A program made the translations under genes and the position numbers. Below, in pieces: positions 46,075 to 58,530 of a stretch of DNA of 64,000 nt (positions within the stretch are counted from its first letter, which is position 1; each line of letters opens with the position of its first letter). This stretch comes from Apoderus coryli (Eukaryota > Arthropoda > Insecta > Coleoptera > Attelabidae): positions 15,172,869 through 15,236,868 of the forward strand of contig OU452209.1 in the NCBI GenBank assembly GCA_911728435.2, read 5' to 3'. The notes beneath the pieces are model-generated. The model ran no database searches and was not told where the DNA came from. It was given only the letters and a program-made list of their open reading frames with translations.

Positions 46075-47156
46075 CGAGGGTTGCCTTTTATATTTCGAAA
46101 TTTGGCAACCCTGGTGTTGCAGTCTGGCAACTGCCAGCTGTATCGTAATTTGGACATTTTTGAGGTTATACGTAGTCAGAACGTGTTGACATACGAGCGC
46201 TATTTGTGTTGTTTAGAGTAACTTAAAAGATTCATCTCGGCCCAAAAATGGAATTAAATCGTGAACATTTTCGTACGATTATTTTTTACTACTTTCGACG
46301 TGGATTGACTCAGCAACAGTGCATGGATGAACTTAATACAATTTTTGACGTGAAGCTCCATCAAGGACCAGTGTTTATCGATGGTATGGTGAATTCAATC
46401 GTGGTCGTAGTTCACTCCAAGGCGAATTTCGTGAAGGTCGTCCAAAATCAGTTGTTGTTCCCAAAACCATTGATACTGTGCGCGAACTGATATTGCAAGA
46501 TCGTCATGTGACCTATCAAGAGATTGAGACAACTTGAGGCATTAGTGGGACCAGCATACATTCAATATTGCATAAACATTTGACTGGCAAAAAAATTTGT
46601 TCTTGTTGGATCCCACACAATTTGTCAATCGCTCAAAAAAAGACTCGTGTCGATTGATCGAAAGAAATGCTCAAAAAATACGATCGCGGTGCTTCGAAAC
46701 ACGTCTATGATATCGTGACAGGTGATGAATCGTGGATTTACCCGTATGAGCCCGAAAGTAAACAGCAGTCGACTGTATGGGTGTTTCAAGGTGAGCCAAA
46801 CCTAACGAAAGTTGTTCGCGCACGAAGCACTTCCAAGCAAATGGTCGCCTGTTTTTTCGGAAAAACTGGACATGTCGCAACCGTACCACTAGAACAACGC
46901 AGAACAGTCAATTCTACGTGATACACAACCATTTGTTTGCCAGTTGTCTTCCAAGAAATCAGGAAAACCAACCGCCGAAGACGGATCACTCTTCACCACG
47001 ACAATGCGAGCTCTCACACATCGGCTCAAACAACTGCATTTTTGAGCACCCAAAACATCGACTTGATGAGTCATCCGCTGTATAGTCCTGACTTGGCACC
47101 GAATGACTTCTTTTTCTTTTTGTTCTCTAATCCCGAAATATAAAAGGCAACCCTCG
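46075..47156 (+). mobile_element. Mariner element with both ends
   Basis: Inverted ends CGAGGGTTGCCTTTTATATT (46075) and its reverse complement (to 47156) are flanked by TA at 46073-46074 and 47157-47158, the mariner target duplication. About 1.08 kb; a segment near the 3' end (the codons after SPDLAPNDFF...) has been deleted. Same family as the split copy at 14.6/16.3 kb. Confidence 0.92.
46248..47143 (+). pseudogene. Mariner transposase (DD34D), broken
   Basis: MELNREHFRTIIFYYFRRGL starts the paired-like DNA-binding domain. A shift leads to RPKSVVVPKTIDTVRELILQ and DRHVTYQEIETT, a stop, ISGTSIHSILHKHLTGKKIC. Then SKHVYDIVTGDESWIYPYEP (first Asp), STSKQMVACFFGKTGHVATV, a stop after RRTVNST, ITLHHDNASSHTSAQTTAFL (second Asp) and SPDLAPNDFFFFLF (third Asp region). 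The C-terminal 50 or so residues are deleted. At least three stops and one frameshift; inactive. Confidence 0.92.
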
Positions 47157-47158
47157 TA

Positions 47159-48339
47159 GTAGTGATAAGGGTGTTGTCTAAGTAACTTGTTTGGACTCTT
47201 TGACGGTGGTAAGAACAGTGGAATTCGTATAGGGATACTAATTGGTTTGAAAACATATCTCAACTTTCTGGTACTCAGCCATTTTCATTTTTGTGATGTG
47301 ACTTACGGATTTTGCTTATTGTAGTGAAGATTTAAAAAAAGTCCTTAACATCTAACTCTTACATTTGTTAAGAAGAAGATATATGGACATTTTAAAATTC
47401 CAAAACTTACCAGGTTTGCTAAAGCGACAGCATTAAGGAAAAAAAATTCGAGAATTCTCGATTTTTCTTTAAATCTCAAAACGGAAAAGGCTGTAAGCAA
47501 GCTGTAGGAATGTCTGAGTGTCAGTGGAGCGTTAGCCACAACTGATTGACTTCGTAATGTGGATGCCCTCACATCTCGTTAAACAATGGACTATTTGAAC
47601 GCTTGCCGTTGTTTTTATTCATATCCTGTTAAACCTCACGAAATTTCCTGCCAGTATCCGTAAACTAGTAACAAGCAGGCAGGAAACGCGAACCATTTGC
47701 GTTTTTCAAAAGAATTAAAATATTTATTGATAATATAATGTGTTCCTTTTGATGGTGTCTAATTTCTCGCTAAGTGTTTACATCTCTATCAAAAATAAGC
47801 GTTTGCTTTGCTGTAGGTTTTTTCTCGAGGCTCTATTGCATTGCCCGTCGCCGCGACGTAAATATACAACATATAAAATCTGTATGTGTATGTTTATTTA
47901 CCAGAAGATGAAAAAGACTTAATCGTGGTGCTTCCAAAAGTAATCAAACATATCATCATTCATCGAAAGAAAATGTTGTGGCGGTGCCTTTTTGAATTTG
48001 ACTACATGGTGTTGAGATGTATACATTATACTGTTTATATGTGGTGTGTATTCTGTTTGCTAGAAATTATTATTTTATTAAAGGTAGATAGTAACTTTTA
48101 TTTATTATCGTTTCAATTTTATATGTCTAATGTTGATTCATTCTACAAAGCATGGGATTTCTGTGGAAAATAGACTGATGGATCATTTTTAAATAATAAA
48201 CAGTCACTGCTACGAGCTACAGAGTGTCCAAAATGAAACCGTTTATTATAGAAGTCTCACATTTTTTTACCAGATACAACACAAGTAATTATTTCGATCG
48301 AAAAAAATTAACAAAATCCCTTTAAAATTTAGGGAGAAT
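47159..48339. other. No gene seen
   Basis: Short readings at 47345-47572 (minus), 47740-47922 and 47886-48173 have no recognisable domain. ACAGAGTGTCCAAAATGAAA at 48220 looks like a DNA-transposon end. Confidence 0.45.
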
Positions 48340-51300
48340 GGGAATGAATTTGAATGCAAAACCATCAACAAAAGTCTCCAAATATAATAGCAAATTGTTC
48401 TAAATTTATGATCGATAGACCTTTTGTATGTAGAAATTACAACTAGAAGTCATCATCAAAAACTTTTGAAAAAATCAGGCGAAATTCGGCTAAATCGGAT
48501 CTAAAAGTATGTTAAAAACCATACAAACTGTGACTATTTTTGGCGTAGAAAATGCTACAATTTTTGCATGAAAACTGCTCAACAATATCGCTGAAAATCA
48601 TAAAAAAATGATTAACAATAGTTAAGATGTTCCTTGGAAAACTTTGAATCAAAAGCTGGCGAGAAAAATTTGTTGATATCACATAAAGTATTACTTACAA
48701 AATCCATTCAAAACTCATTGAAATATCGAATTCTCTAGACCACAAACGATAATTAAAAAAACTCTTACACATTATGGGAAATGCTATCAATTTTGAATCA
48801 GAAATCATCAGTAAAATCTATTGAAAGCTAATAGAATTAGCTGTGGACTTAAAGTCTCCGCCAAAAACCGCTAAAAAATAATACAAAATCCTACTAACGT
48901 TAAATCAGAAAACATAAATTAAGCCTGTGGATCAGAAATCATTACCGAAATTCATTGAAAATTCGAATTCTTTAGACCACAAACGATAATAAAAAAAACT
49001 CTTAAACATTATGCAAAATTCTACCAATTTTGAATCAGAAATCATCAACAAAAGCTATTGAAAGTTAATTTAAAAATTCAATTAGCTGTGGACTCAAAGT
49101 TTCTACCAAAAACCGGTAAAAATATTACAAAATCCTACTAATGTTAAATCAGAAATCATAAATCAAGCTATTGAAATAACAGATCAATTGCGGCTAACTA
49201 CTGTGGATCAGAAATCGTTATTAAAATTCATTAAAAATTCGAATTTTTTAGACCACAAACGACAATCAAAAAAACTCTTACACATTATGCACAATTCTAT
49301 CAATTTTGAATCAGAAATCATCAGCAGAAGCTATTGAAAGCTAATTAAAAAATGCTATTAGCTGTGGACTCAAAGTCCCTACAAAAAACCGTTAAAAATA
49401 TTACAAAATCCTACTAACGTTAAATCAGAAAACATAAATGAAGCCTGTGGATCAAAAATCATTACCAAATTCATTGAAAATTCGAATTCTTTAGACCACA
49501 AACGATAATCAAAAAACTCTTAAACATTATGCAAAATTCTATCAATTTTGAATCAGAAATCATCAGCAAAAGCTATTGAAAGCTAATGGCAGATAGAACT
49601 AGCTGTGGAGTTAAAGTCACCGCCAAAAACCGTTAAAAAATAATACAAAATTTTACTAACGTTAAATCAGAAAACATAAATGAAGCCTGTGGATCATAAA
49701 TCATTACCAAATTCATTGAAAATTCGAATTCTTTAGACCACAAACGATAATTAAAAAAACTCTTACACATTATGGGAAATGCTATCAATTTTGAATCAGA
49801 AATCATCAGTAAAATCTATTGAAAGCTAATAGAATTAGCTGTGGACTTAAAGTCTCCGCCAAAAACCGCTAAAAAATAATACAAAATCCTACTAACGTTA
49901 AATCAGAAAACATAAATGAAGCCTGTGGATCAGAAATCATTACCAAATTCATTGAAAATTCGAATTCTTTAGACCACAAACGATAATCAAAAAAACTCTT
50001 AAACATTATGCAAAATTCTATCAATTGTGAATCAGAAATCATCAGCAAAAGCTATTGAAAGCTAATTTAAAAATGCAATTAGCTGTGAACTCAAAGTTTC
50101 TACCAAAAACCGGTAAAAATATTACAAAATTCTACTAACGTTAAATCAGAAATCATAAATCAAGCCATTGAAATAACAGATCAATTGCGGCTAACTACTG
50201 TGGATCAGAAATCATTATTAAAATTCATTAAAAATTCGAATTTTTTAGACCACAAACGATAATCAAAAAAACTCTTACACATTATGCAAAATTCTATCAA
50301 TTTTGAATCAGAAATCATCAGCAGAAGCTACTGAAAGCTAATTAAAAAATGCAATTAGCTGTGGACTCAAAGTCCCTACAAAAAACCGTTAAAAATATTA
50401 CAAAATCATACTAACGTTAAATCAGAAATCATAATTCAAGCTATTGAAATAACAGATCAATTGCGGCTAACTACTGTGGATCAGAAATCATTACTAGAAT
50501 TCATTGAAAATTCGAATTTTTTAGACCACAAACGATAATCAAAAACACTCTTACACATTATGGGAAATGCTATCAATTTTGAATCAGAAAACATCAGCAA
50601 AAGCTATGAAACCTAATGAAAAAACGCAATAAGCTGTGAAATAGAAATATTAGCATAAGCTACTCTTAAGAAATTATATAGATACAAACATTATGCAAAA
50701 TTCTACCAATTTTGAATCAGAAATCATCAACAAAAGCTATTGAAAGGTAATTTAAAAATTCAATTAGCTGTGGACTCAAAGTTTCTACCAAAAACCGGTA
50801 AAAATATTACAAAATCCTACTAATGTTAAATCAGAAATCATAAATCAAGCCATTGAAATAACAGATCAATTGCGGCTAACTACTGTGGATCAGAAATCGT
50901 TATTAAAATTCATTAAAAATTCGAATTTTTTAGACCACAAACGACAATCAAAAAAACTCTTACACATTATGCACAATTCTATCAATTTTGAATCAGAAAT
51001 CATCAGCAGAAGCTATTGAAAGCTAATTAAAAAATGCTATTAGCTGTGGACTCAAAGTCCCTACAAAAAACCGTTAAAAATATTACAAAATCCTACTAAC
51101 GTTAAATCAGAAAACATAAATGAAGCCTGTGGATCAAAAATCATTACCAAATTCATTGAAAATTCGAATTCTTTAGACCACAAACGATAATCAAAAAACT
51201 CTTAAACATTATGCAAAATTCTATCAATTTTGAATCAGAAATCATCAGCAAAAGCTATTGAAAGCTAATGGCAGATAGAACTAGCTGTGGACTTAAAGTC

Positions 51301-52020
51301 ACCGCCAAAAACCGTTAAAAAATAATACAAAATTTTATTAACGTTAAATCAGAAAACATAAATTAAGCCTGTGGATCAGAAATCATTACCGAAATTCATT
51401 GAAAATTCGAATTCTTTAGACCACAAACGATAATCAAAAAAACTCTTAAACATTATGCAAAATTCTATCAATTTTGAATCAGAAATCATCAGCAAAAGCT
51501 ATTGAAAGCTAATTTAAAAATGCAATTAGCTGTGGACTCAAAGTTTCTACCAAAAACCGGTAAAAATATTACAAAATCCTACTAACGTTAAATCAGAAAT
51601 CATAAATCAAGCCATTGAAATAACAGATCAATTGCGGCTAACTACTGTGGATCAGAAATCATGATTAAAATTCATTAAAAATTCGAATTTTTTAGACCAC
51701 AAACGATAATCAAAAAAACTCTTACACATTATGCAAAATTCTATCAATTTTGAATCAGAAATCATCAGCAGAAGCTATTGAAAGCTAATTAAAAAATGCA
51801 ATTAGCTGTGGACTCAAAGTCCCTACAAGAAACCGTTAAAAATATTACAAAATCCTACTAACGTTAAATCAGAAAACATAAATGAAGCCTGTGGATCAGA
51901 AATCATTACCAAATTCATTGAAAATTCGAATTCTTTAGACCACAAACGATAATCAAAAAAACTCTTAAGCATTATGCAAAATTCTCAAATTTGAATCAGA
52001 AATCATCAGCAAAAGCTTAA
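48340..52020 (+). repeat. Satellite array, ~240/277-bp monomers with higher-order duplication
   Basis: TTAGACCACAAACGATAATC recurs near 48740, 48976, 49255, 49496, 49737, 49974, 50250, 50527, 50935, 51179, 51420, 51697 and 51942. Short units (about 236-245 bp) and long units (about 277 bp) differ by a roughly 36-bp block with ACAGATCAATTGCGGCTAAC. 49006-49670 repeats almost exactly at 50688-51352 (offset 1682). The left edge (48340-48740) holds diverged monomers. No coding sequence. Confidence 0.95.
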
Positions 52021-53288
52021 GAAATTATATAGATACAAACATTTATATAATATGCTGCTAGAATGTGAACTTTCGTAATTTCTAAACTGATTTTGTTTTA
52101 CTCGTACCTTTATATGCTCCACACTATAACATAACTGGAATAATAAATTATTGGATTTACCATGCACTCTGTGGTTCATTAACACATTTTATAAAATTAT
52201 AAATTTTATATACACACGTTCTATCTGTCCTTTTCATCTCGTTCTAATATTCAACATAAACGTAGAAGAAGGGGATATTATTTTACATATATGACAGAAG
52301 AAGGTGTTAATTGAATTAGCATCTATAATGGTTAATTTAGTGCTAAGTTTTGTCGAATTTATATTATTAACTGATGATGTTAGCATCGTGCTGACGAAAC
52401 GTCTTCAACGCCTGTTGAAATAACCCCATGTTATTGAAGATATTTTGTGGAAGAGGCTAGTTTGATTTAAGTTCTTTGTATGATTTGATATTTCAGTGCT
52501 TTGGTTAATTAAAATGTTACAAGGTTGAACAATTGTTGTTGATTTAGTGTTAGGAAATAATGTTGTCATGATCTCTCCGAAAGATGAGAGGAGTTTTAGT
52601 AAATGAGCAAGCGCACTAGCTTAACGTACTCTGGATCACCCCTTATAATGAAGCATTAGAGAATCCAAAGGAGATTTACAAAGCTTTCAAAGAGCTTTGG
52701 CAATCTGCGCTATGAAATTTTATATGAATAGAGTGGTGTGTGGAATTTTTTGTCGGCGAGTTATATCAGCATCAGATCGTGGAAACCGGAGTCGTTACAT
52801 TGTGAATGCTGGGCTGATATCTGTGGATCAATGGTTTCTGAACGAATGGAATAAATAAATCCCTACTCCACTGTTAAACAGCATCATATCCACACTTTAT
52901 TCCGAAGCATGACATTATAATCAGAATAAACTAAATAGCCAAGACGGAGACCGACACACGGAGATATAGTAAAGGATAGGAACATTAAGAAAAGTCAGAT
53001 CTTGTCATAAACATCTGTGTTATTATAATCGAGCCGTGTTGTATATTTATATACAATAACACATATAAAACGAGAGTAAAAAGCACCGGCTAGAAGTGAA
53101 ATGATTATTTATGTATTTCGGCATTTTTGTCGGGTGGGACCCATGGTCGTTTTCGGCCTGTCTTCGTCTTATTTTTATTTTAATACTTTTTGTTATATTA
53201 ACTAAGGTAGAGTAACAATATATTTGGTTGTTTGTGTTCATACTGTCCATTTGAACTGGCCAAAGACCCTCGGTCGCCTGATTTGCAT
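52021..53288. other. No gene; hammerhead-like relic at 52371
   Basis: AT-rich sequence. The stretch 52590-52860 is less AT-rich, with broken readings I cannot place. Confidence 0.4.
52371..52405 (+). ncRNA. Hammerhead-like ribozyme relic with strong stem II
   Basis: CUGAUGA, then GUUAGCA-UCG-UGCUGAC (7-bp stem II), GAAAC and GUC in order. The two bases that normally form the stem III loop are missing, and helix I pairs over only about 2 bp. TTTTGTGGAAGAGGCTAG follows about 45 nt downstream as in the intact copies. Confidence 0.5.
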
Positions 53289-53740
53289 TAGGGTAAACCA
53301 CCCAGTTATTGGACACTTAAGGAATTTTCTACGCAAATATTACTGTCACGTCAGTAAGTTAGAGAATAGGTCTGTGATTCTGATATCAAATGAAACGTGT
53401 ATTTATATAACATGTATATGAACATTTAATTTTCTTGTTATTTTGACGAATTTTCGATAAAACATGAATATATCGTTTTCTTTACACTGAAAAAAATATT
53501 GTACGTAAAACCAATTAATGGTTGTCATCAATATTTTGAACATTAATATTATGAATCGGTCACTGTCACAATGAATTTTGATCATACATTAATAATTTCA
53601 TACATAGAAACAATGTACGATGAAACATGAATCAATAAATGCAAGACATCGAAAATTTATGTTTTTTTTATCAGTATAATGTCACTATTTATTGCTTCAA
53701 TGTTTTAAATTTATTAATTTATGCTCTTCGCCTTTAACAC

Positions 53741-54392
53741 AATTGGACCGCGTTATGCATAACATGACCAAGCGCCATTTTAACGAATCTAGATTAATGA
53801 CTTCTACTTATTAGGTAAGCTTTCTAAAAAAAACTGTCCATCAGATTGAGTTCAAATTTTATATGGAGATCAAAAGTACTAAAGAGAAATTAGTTTCGCA
53901 GTTTTATCATGATAATATAAAAAATATAGGTTTTGTGAACCATGTTTGAGTTTTGCATAATTTGACTATATGCCATTTTTGGCGCTTAGTCTTGTTATGC
54001 TAAATTCGGGCTGCATTTTTAGTTTTACATATTTTAACTACACGCCATTTTTGGCGTTTAGTCAAATTATGCTAATTTAATAATGATTAAACATAACTTG
54101 ACCAAGCGACAAAATAACGGCTATATTGGCGGTTGGTCATGTTTTGCTAAACTCTCGTATTGACATCTTTGAATCTCTTCTTACAACATGGACTTGGTCG
54201 TATAATGCGTAATGACAATAAGTAAATGCATAATTTGGCGTTTAGCGTTTTTAATTATTTCTTTTAAAATAAAGGTCTCTATATGCCCATTAATTTTGTA
54301 TAGTTAGATTACACCTTTAGACATAGATGGCAATATTATCTCAAAATTAACGAAATGGTGCTTGGTCATGTTATGCATAACGCGGTCCAATT
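53741..54392. mobile_element. MITE with ~34-bp inverted repeats
   Basis: AATTGGACCGCGTTATGCAT, continuing AACATGACCAAGC, at 53741-53774 is inverted at 54359-54392. Inside, GCCATTTTTGGCG flanked by TTGACTA/TTAGTC recurs twice, with further TTGGTCATGTT words. Non-coding, 652 bp, lying inside the pogo-like element. Confidence 0.85.
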
Positions 54393-55084
54393 ATTTGTAT
54401 ATCATACACCTACGAACAGCGAACATAAAAACTAATAAACGATCATCGTTGATTCAATGGATGCTAAGCATTAATTTTACGAACGAAATTTTATGGACTA
54501 TTCATGGATATTTAGTGCCATCCGCTAAGCTATGTTCCCAAGGTGCCAGTGGAAAGAGAATCCATTTAAAGTACACAATAAAAGACTCTCAAGAATATTT
54601 TGTGCTAAAACAGTTCAAGAAATAGAAGAACATATAATAAACCTTTAAGGAAGAAAATCTGCAATTCAACCCTTCATACTATGTCTGGGTGACAATATAA
54701 ACAATATATCAAACATATATACCCATAATTTTCGATGGCTATATATCATTTTTAAATTATAAAATGCTTTTTTATGCAAGCACTTACATGTCCACTAAAC
54801 CTCAAATCAGAATCTACCAAGATCAGAAATCATATATTAATGTTCATCGTTCGTAATATTAATAACCAGCTAACATCGGTTTAACGTACAGGAGTTATAA
54901 ATTAGTGTCCATCATTCGTAAGATCAATAACCGGCGAGCATAAATTTATGTTCTATGTTTATTAATTTAAAGTACAGAATTCGCTACCGAATTAATGTAC
55001 GAACGTTTATTGTATTAATGTCACCCATCATCGGCTCAAATTTAATGTTGACGGTCATTGATTTGAAGCACTTTTTTATTAATA
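54393..55084. other. No gene seen
   Basis: Body of the pogo-like element. An 87-codon reading at 54362-54625 (ASGKRIHLKYTIKDSQEYFV) is unplaced. Confidence 0.35.
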
Positions 55085-55761
55085 TCACGTACCTTTTCGG
55101 TTCAGTGTAGAAAATCTTAGTAATTGGACATTTTTCTTAATTATTGGGCAGCTCTTCTTTTCACTCTCCTCCTTGTAACAAATGTGATTCAAAAATAAAT
55201 TTCCATTAGCCCCATCAGGAATGTGTTTTTTGTTTTTTTGGAGTGCAACAAGTGTGGGAATTGTTGTTAACTGTTTGGTAATTGCAATCACTGCATTTTG
55301 ATATATAAATCATGGTATCTTTTCCTTTCTTCGCTTTTGTGCGTTTTTTGTTTCTATCGCACTCTCTTTTTCTTTTTCCCTTTAGCTTTTTCTGTTTGTC
55401 CTCTAACTATAGGGCACATTTTTTTTCGAAATGTTCCAGATAATTTTTTGAGGTTATCAATAATGAGATACGTTCTATGTGACGTTTGTTTTTTCTCTCA
55501 GGCGTTGGTGGATTTGATAAGTATGCCGAAATATTTTTGACTTCTTTACTACCCATACAGCTGCTTTCTAATTACATTTTCAATAATGTGCCTGTTTCTT
55601 ATATCTTGGATATCAGGTGAGTCCGGTGGATTGATCACTTCCTTTTGGGTAAAATCAACATTAGTTTGACTCATGTGTTCCAAATGTCTTAGAGGATATG
55701 TTAGTTGGTGTTTTATATAAGCGCTTGAACCGTTGATAAATGACCGTCTATTTCTTCGCAA
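55085..55761 (-). pseudogene. Pogo-like transposase C-terminal remnant (tentative)
   Basis: Two minus-strand readings. The upstream one (55549-55761) has SQTNVDFTQKEVINPPDSPD. Then comes PERKNKRHIERISLLITSKN, a Lys-rich stretch (KLKGKKKKRV) typical of pogo C-termini, and GANGNLFLNHICYKEESEKK, ending in the 'CPIIKKNVQ' region that coincides with TTATTGGGCA motifs. No DDE catalytic core can be read. The assignment rests mainly on context with the HTH exon. Confidence 0.4.
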
Positions 55762-55795
55762 ATTTTGGTGTTTATTCTCCAGAGAATTATTATGG

Positions 55796-55835
55796 GTATT
55801 TCGCCACTAATTTACATGAATTCGTGGCGAAATAC
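55796..55835. repeat. Stem-loop, 12-bp perfect arms
   Basis: GTATTTCGCCAC and GTGGCGAAATAC around a 16-nt loop containing GAATTC, just past the HTH exon. Confidence 0.7.
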
Positions 55836-55883
55836 GCATACAATGAGTCATAATTTTACATCGTTTTTTGTCATAAAACTTAC

Positions 55884-56091
55884 TTCACTAATTCCAGCTC
55901 TGCTAATGCAGTATGAATGCGCGAGGGACCGCAAGTATCCTTATGTCCAGGATTTTTTAATTTGAAGTCCAGCGTTGATTTTGGGACGCCATATTTATGC
56001 CACTGCACTGGCGGAAATAAAGATTATTGCTCCTTATATCATTGACCTCATCGTCTATATCACTCCTGTCATTTACGCTTCTTTTAGGCAT
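55884..56091 (-). pseudogene. Pogo-like transposase N-terminus (psq-type helix-turn-helix)
   Basis: The ATG at 56091 opens MPKRSVNDRSDIDDEVNDIR, then SNNLYFRQCSG, a one-base shift, and KYGVPKSTLDFKLKNPGHKD with TCGPSRIHTALAELELV. KYGVPKSTL is the recognition part of the pipsqueak-type HTH of pogo/Tigger transposases. A GTAAGT lies right after (55883), so this may be a genuine exon end or the edge of the deletion that removed the DDE domain. Confidence 0.75.
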
Positions 56092-56424
56092 GCTTTTATT
56101 GAAAAGGTCCTTTCAAAACTAGGGCATAAAATGATCTTTAGTTATTAGACACCTTTTGAATTAGTTATTGGCCAACTGTCTAATAACTAGTTATAACAAA
56201 AATAGAATAATGGAATTCATATTCAGAGAAAGAGAGTGAAATATGCTGCAAATGTGAAAAAAAGAACAAAAATATTGTTTAGATTAGTAATTGGACAAAT
56301 GTCCAATCACTGATTTTTGGCTTTTTTATTTACCTAGTTATTGGGCACCCCCCAAAAACCCACCCTTAATGATTCATATTTCTAAAGTCTTCTTTATTTA
56401 TTGCATTAAGTAACTTGTTAATAA
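56092..56424. other. Subterminal motif cluster of the pogo-like element
   Basis: AGTTATTAGACACC, AGTTATTGGCCAACTGTC, CTAATAACTAGTTAT and GTAATTGGACAAATGTCCAA lie within 220 bp. They echo the terminal TTATTGGACA and could be transposase-binding repeats. Confidence 0.5.
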
Positions 56425-58255
56425 TATATGCGTAAAGTCCGAACTTTCTCCTACTGCTCAAGATTTCAATGAACATTTCGTGACAATAGCAGACGATTTA
56501 TTGCGTTCTATGACTGTTGACAATGTTGCTCGGGAGCGAATACTAAAGAAAATAAGCGCGCCTATGGCATCTTTTTACATTGCACCTATTCTTGATAGTG
56601 ATGTTCGATACGAAATCCTACACCTAAAAAACTCTAATTGTTTTGATATGTATAATATAAATTCTAAAATAGTGAAATTTAATATTGATATTATTGTTGA
56701 GCCTTTAACTTTCATTTTCAATAAATGTATTTTAAATGGTTTATTTCCCGATGCTTTTAAAATTAATCGAGTAACACCAATATTTAAAAAAGGTGATACT
56801 AAAGACCCTAGCAATTACAGGCCAATTGCAATATCTTCAATTTTCGGAAAGATCTTTGAGAAAATCATAAGCAGAAGTTTAGTTAATTATTTTGAAAAAA
56901 ATATACTTTTGAATATGTCCCAATTTGGATTTAGACACGGACGATCTACTATACAGGCTGTCTCAAACCTGGTTGAGTATATTGTTGAGGGCTTTGAAAA
57001 CAAGACTCAGGTGGGTTTGACTCTTTGTGATTTGAGTAAAGCTTTCGATTGCTTGTCTCATGGATTTCTGGTTGCAAAACTTGAGAGGTATGATGTGAGA
57101 GGGATTGCTTTGGTATTGTTAAAATCGTATCTTTGTGGTAGACAACAACTGGTGCGCCTTGCGGATTCTGTCTATGATCTTTTGCCGGTGAGTGCAGGTG
57201 TCCCTCAGGGCTCTGCACTGGGTCCATTGTTATTCATAATTTTTATTAATGATTTTCCCAATTATTTGAGGCCCTATGAATCGATACTTTATGCTGACGA
57301 TTCAAATGTTCTGGCGACTCATAAGAATGTGGAGATTCTGAAAGTGATGATGACGATCTCAGAGAATAAAGCAGATGAATGGTTTCGCCAAAATTTTTTA
57401 AAATAAAATATAGAAAAAAATCAAAATATCATTTTTTCAGCAAACACTAACATATCTAGAGGTCACTCAGTTAAGTTTCTCGGGATAACTCTGGACGACC
57501 GTTTGACATGGGCACAGCACGTCCATAAGCTTTTGGGTAGGCTCTCTAGTGGTGTCTTTCTCCTGCGGATATTGGTGCCGGTTGTGGATAGGTGGTGTGC
57601 CTTGGCAATTTATAATTCGTTGTTCCATTCGCATATAAGTTATGGTGCATATCTGTGGGGTAACTGTTCGACTTCAATCAATGTATTTCGTATGCAAAAG
57701 AGGGCGGTGCGTATCGTTGTTGGTGCTTGGTGCCTGGATCATTGCAGACCAATATTTAAGCAATTGGGCATTATGTCAATGCCCAATATTTACATATACC
57801 AGCAGGTGCTTGAAATTCAAAAAAATAGAAACAAGTTTTCAAGTAATTCAGATTGCCATTCTTACTTAACTCGGCGTGCTGACGACATCAGGGTTCCTGT
57901 ATTTAGAATTGGTTTGTCAGGGAAGAACTCTCTGGATGTTAGCCTATATAATAAATTACCAAGCTCTATTAAAATTTTACCTTTTAACAGATTCAAACAA
58001 GCTGTGAAAGCTTATTTTAAGTTTGAATGTTTCTATAATGTACAAGAGTATATAGAAGCCTCCGTGAATGTGTTATACTAAATTTATATCTATGCGTTAT
58101 AGTGTGAACTGTTTGTGTATGATTATGTCCCATGTATTGTTATTTACAGTAATTATTTAGATTATTTTAGTATTTATTTGTGAGTAAAATAATTTTAAGC
58201 AATTGTAATTTTACAAAAAGTCGCAATAAAATATATGTTATACATGGTTAGGCAA
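56425..58255 (+). pseudogene. CR1-like LINE reverse transcriptase inserted in the pogo-like element
   Basis: ELSPTAQDFNEHFVTIADDL; LKNSNCFDMYNINSKIVKFN; FPDAFKINRVTPIFKKGDTK; NYRPIAISSIFGKIFEKIIS; QFGFRHGRSTIQAVSNLVEY; LTLCDLSKAFDCLSHGFLVA (first Asp); SAGVPQGSALGPLLFIIFIN; and SILYADDSNVLA (YADD). A stop lies at 57404, then VKFLGITLDDRLTWAQHVHK and a 192-codon C-terminal frame to 58081. Only one or two disabling changes, so relatively young; 5' truncated. It ends near GTCGCAATAAAATATATG. Related to the 32.3/59.3 kb family. Confidence 0.92.
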
Positions 58256-58530
58256 TACTAGTATTTGATTTTTATAATTATTTTATTAAAATATACAAAC
58301 AACTGAACATACCTGAGAACTTTATTAACAATACACCATTCACAATCCATGAATGAACAAAAGCACAGTTCCCAGTAATACAACGTTTGATGTTAAGGCG
58401 GCGTGAGTTCAGATCATCTCTCTAACCAATAGAGTCGCCATGTATGGGGTTTCAAATGACGTAATACTCTTAAAAATCTTATTTCACTTTAATAAACACA
58501 CTTTGTCCAATAACTGGGTGGTTTACCCTA

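Larger units (their letters stand above)
53291..58528 (-). mobile_element. Pogo-like DNA transposon (composite), perfect inverted ends
   Basis: 53289-53315 and 58504-58530 are exact 27-bp reverse complements (GGGTAAACCACCCAGTTATT...), each bordered by TA, the pogo/mariner target. The interior carries repeated (A)GTTATTGGACA-like words (55116, 55140, 56148, 56166, 56287, 56333) and pogo-type transposase pieces on the minus strand. A MITE (53741-54392) and a LINE (56425-58255) sit inside, so the original element was about 2.7 kb. Confidence 0.7.

Noticed and set aside
55085..55761. A viral or novel protein gene in the pogo-like element
   Set aside because: Fragmented, Lys-rich, and best explained by a worn transposase C-terminus next to the psq-HTH exon.
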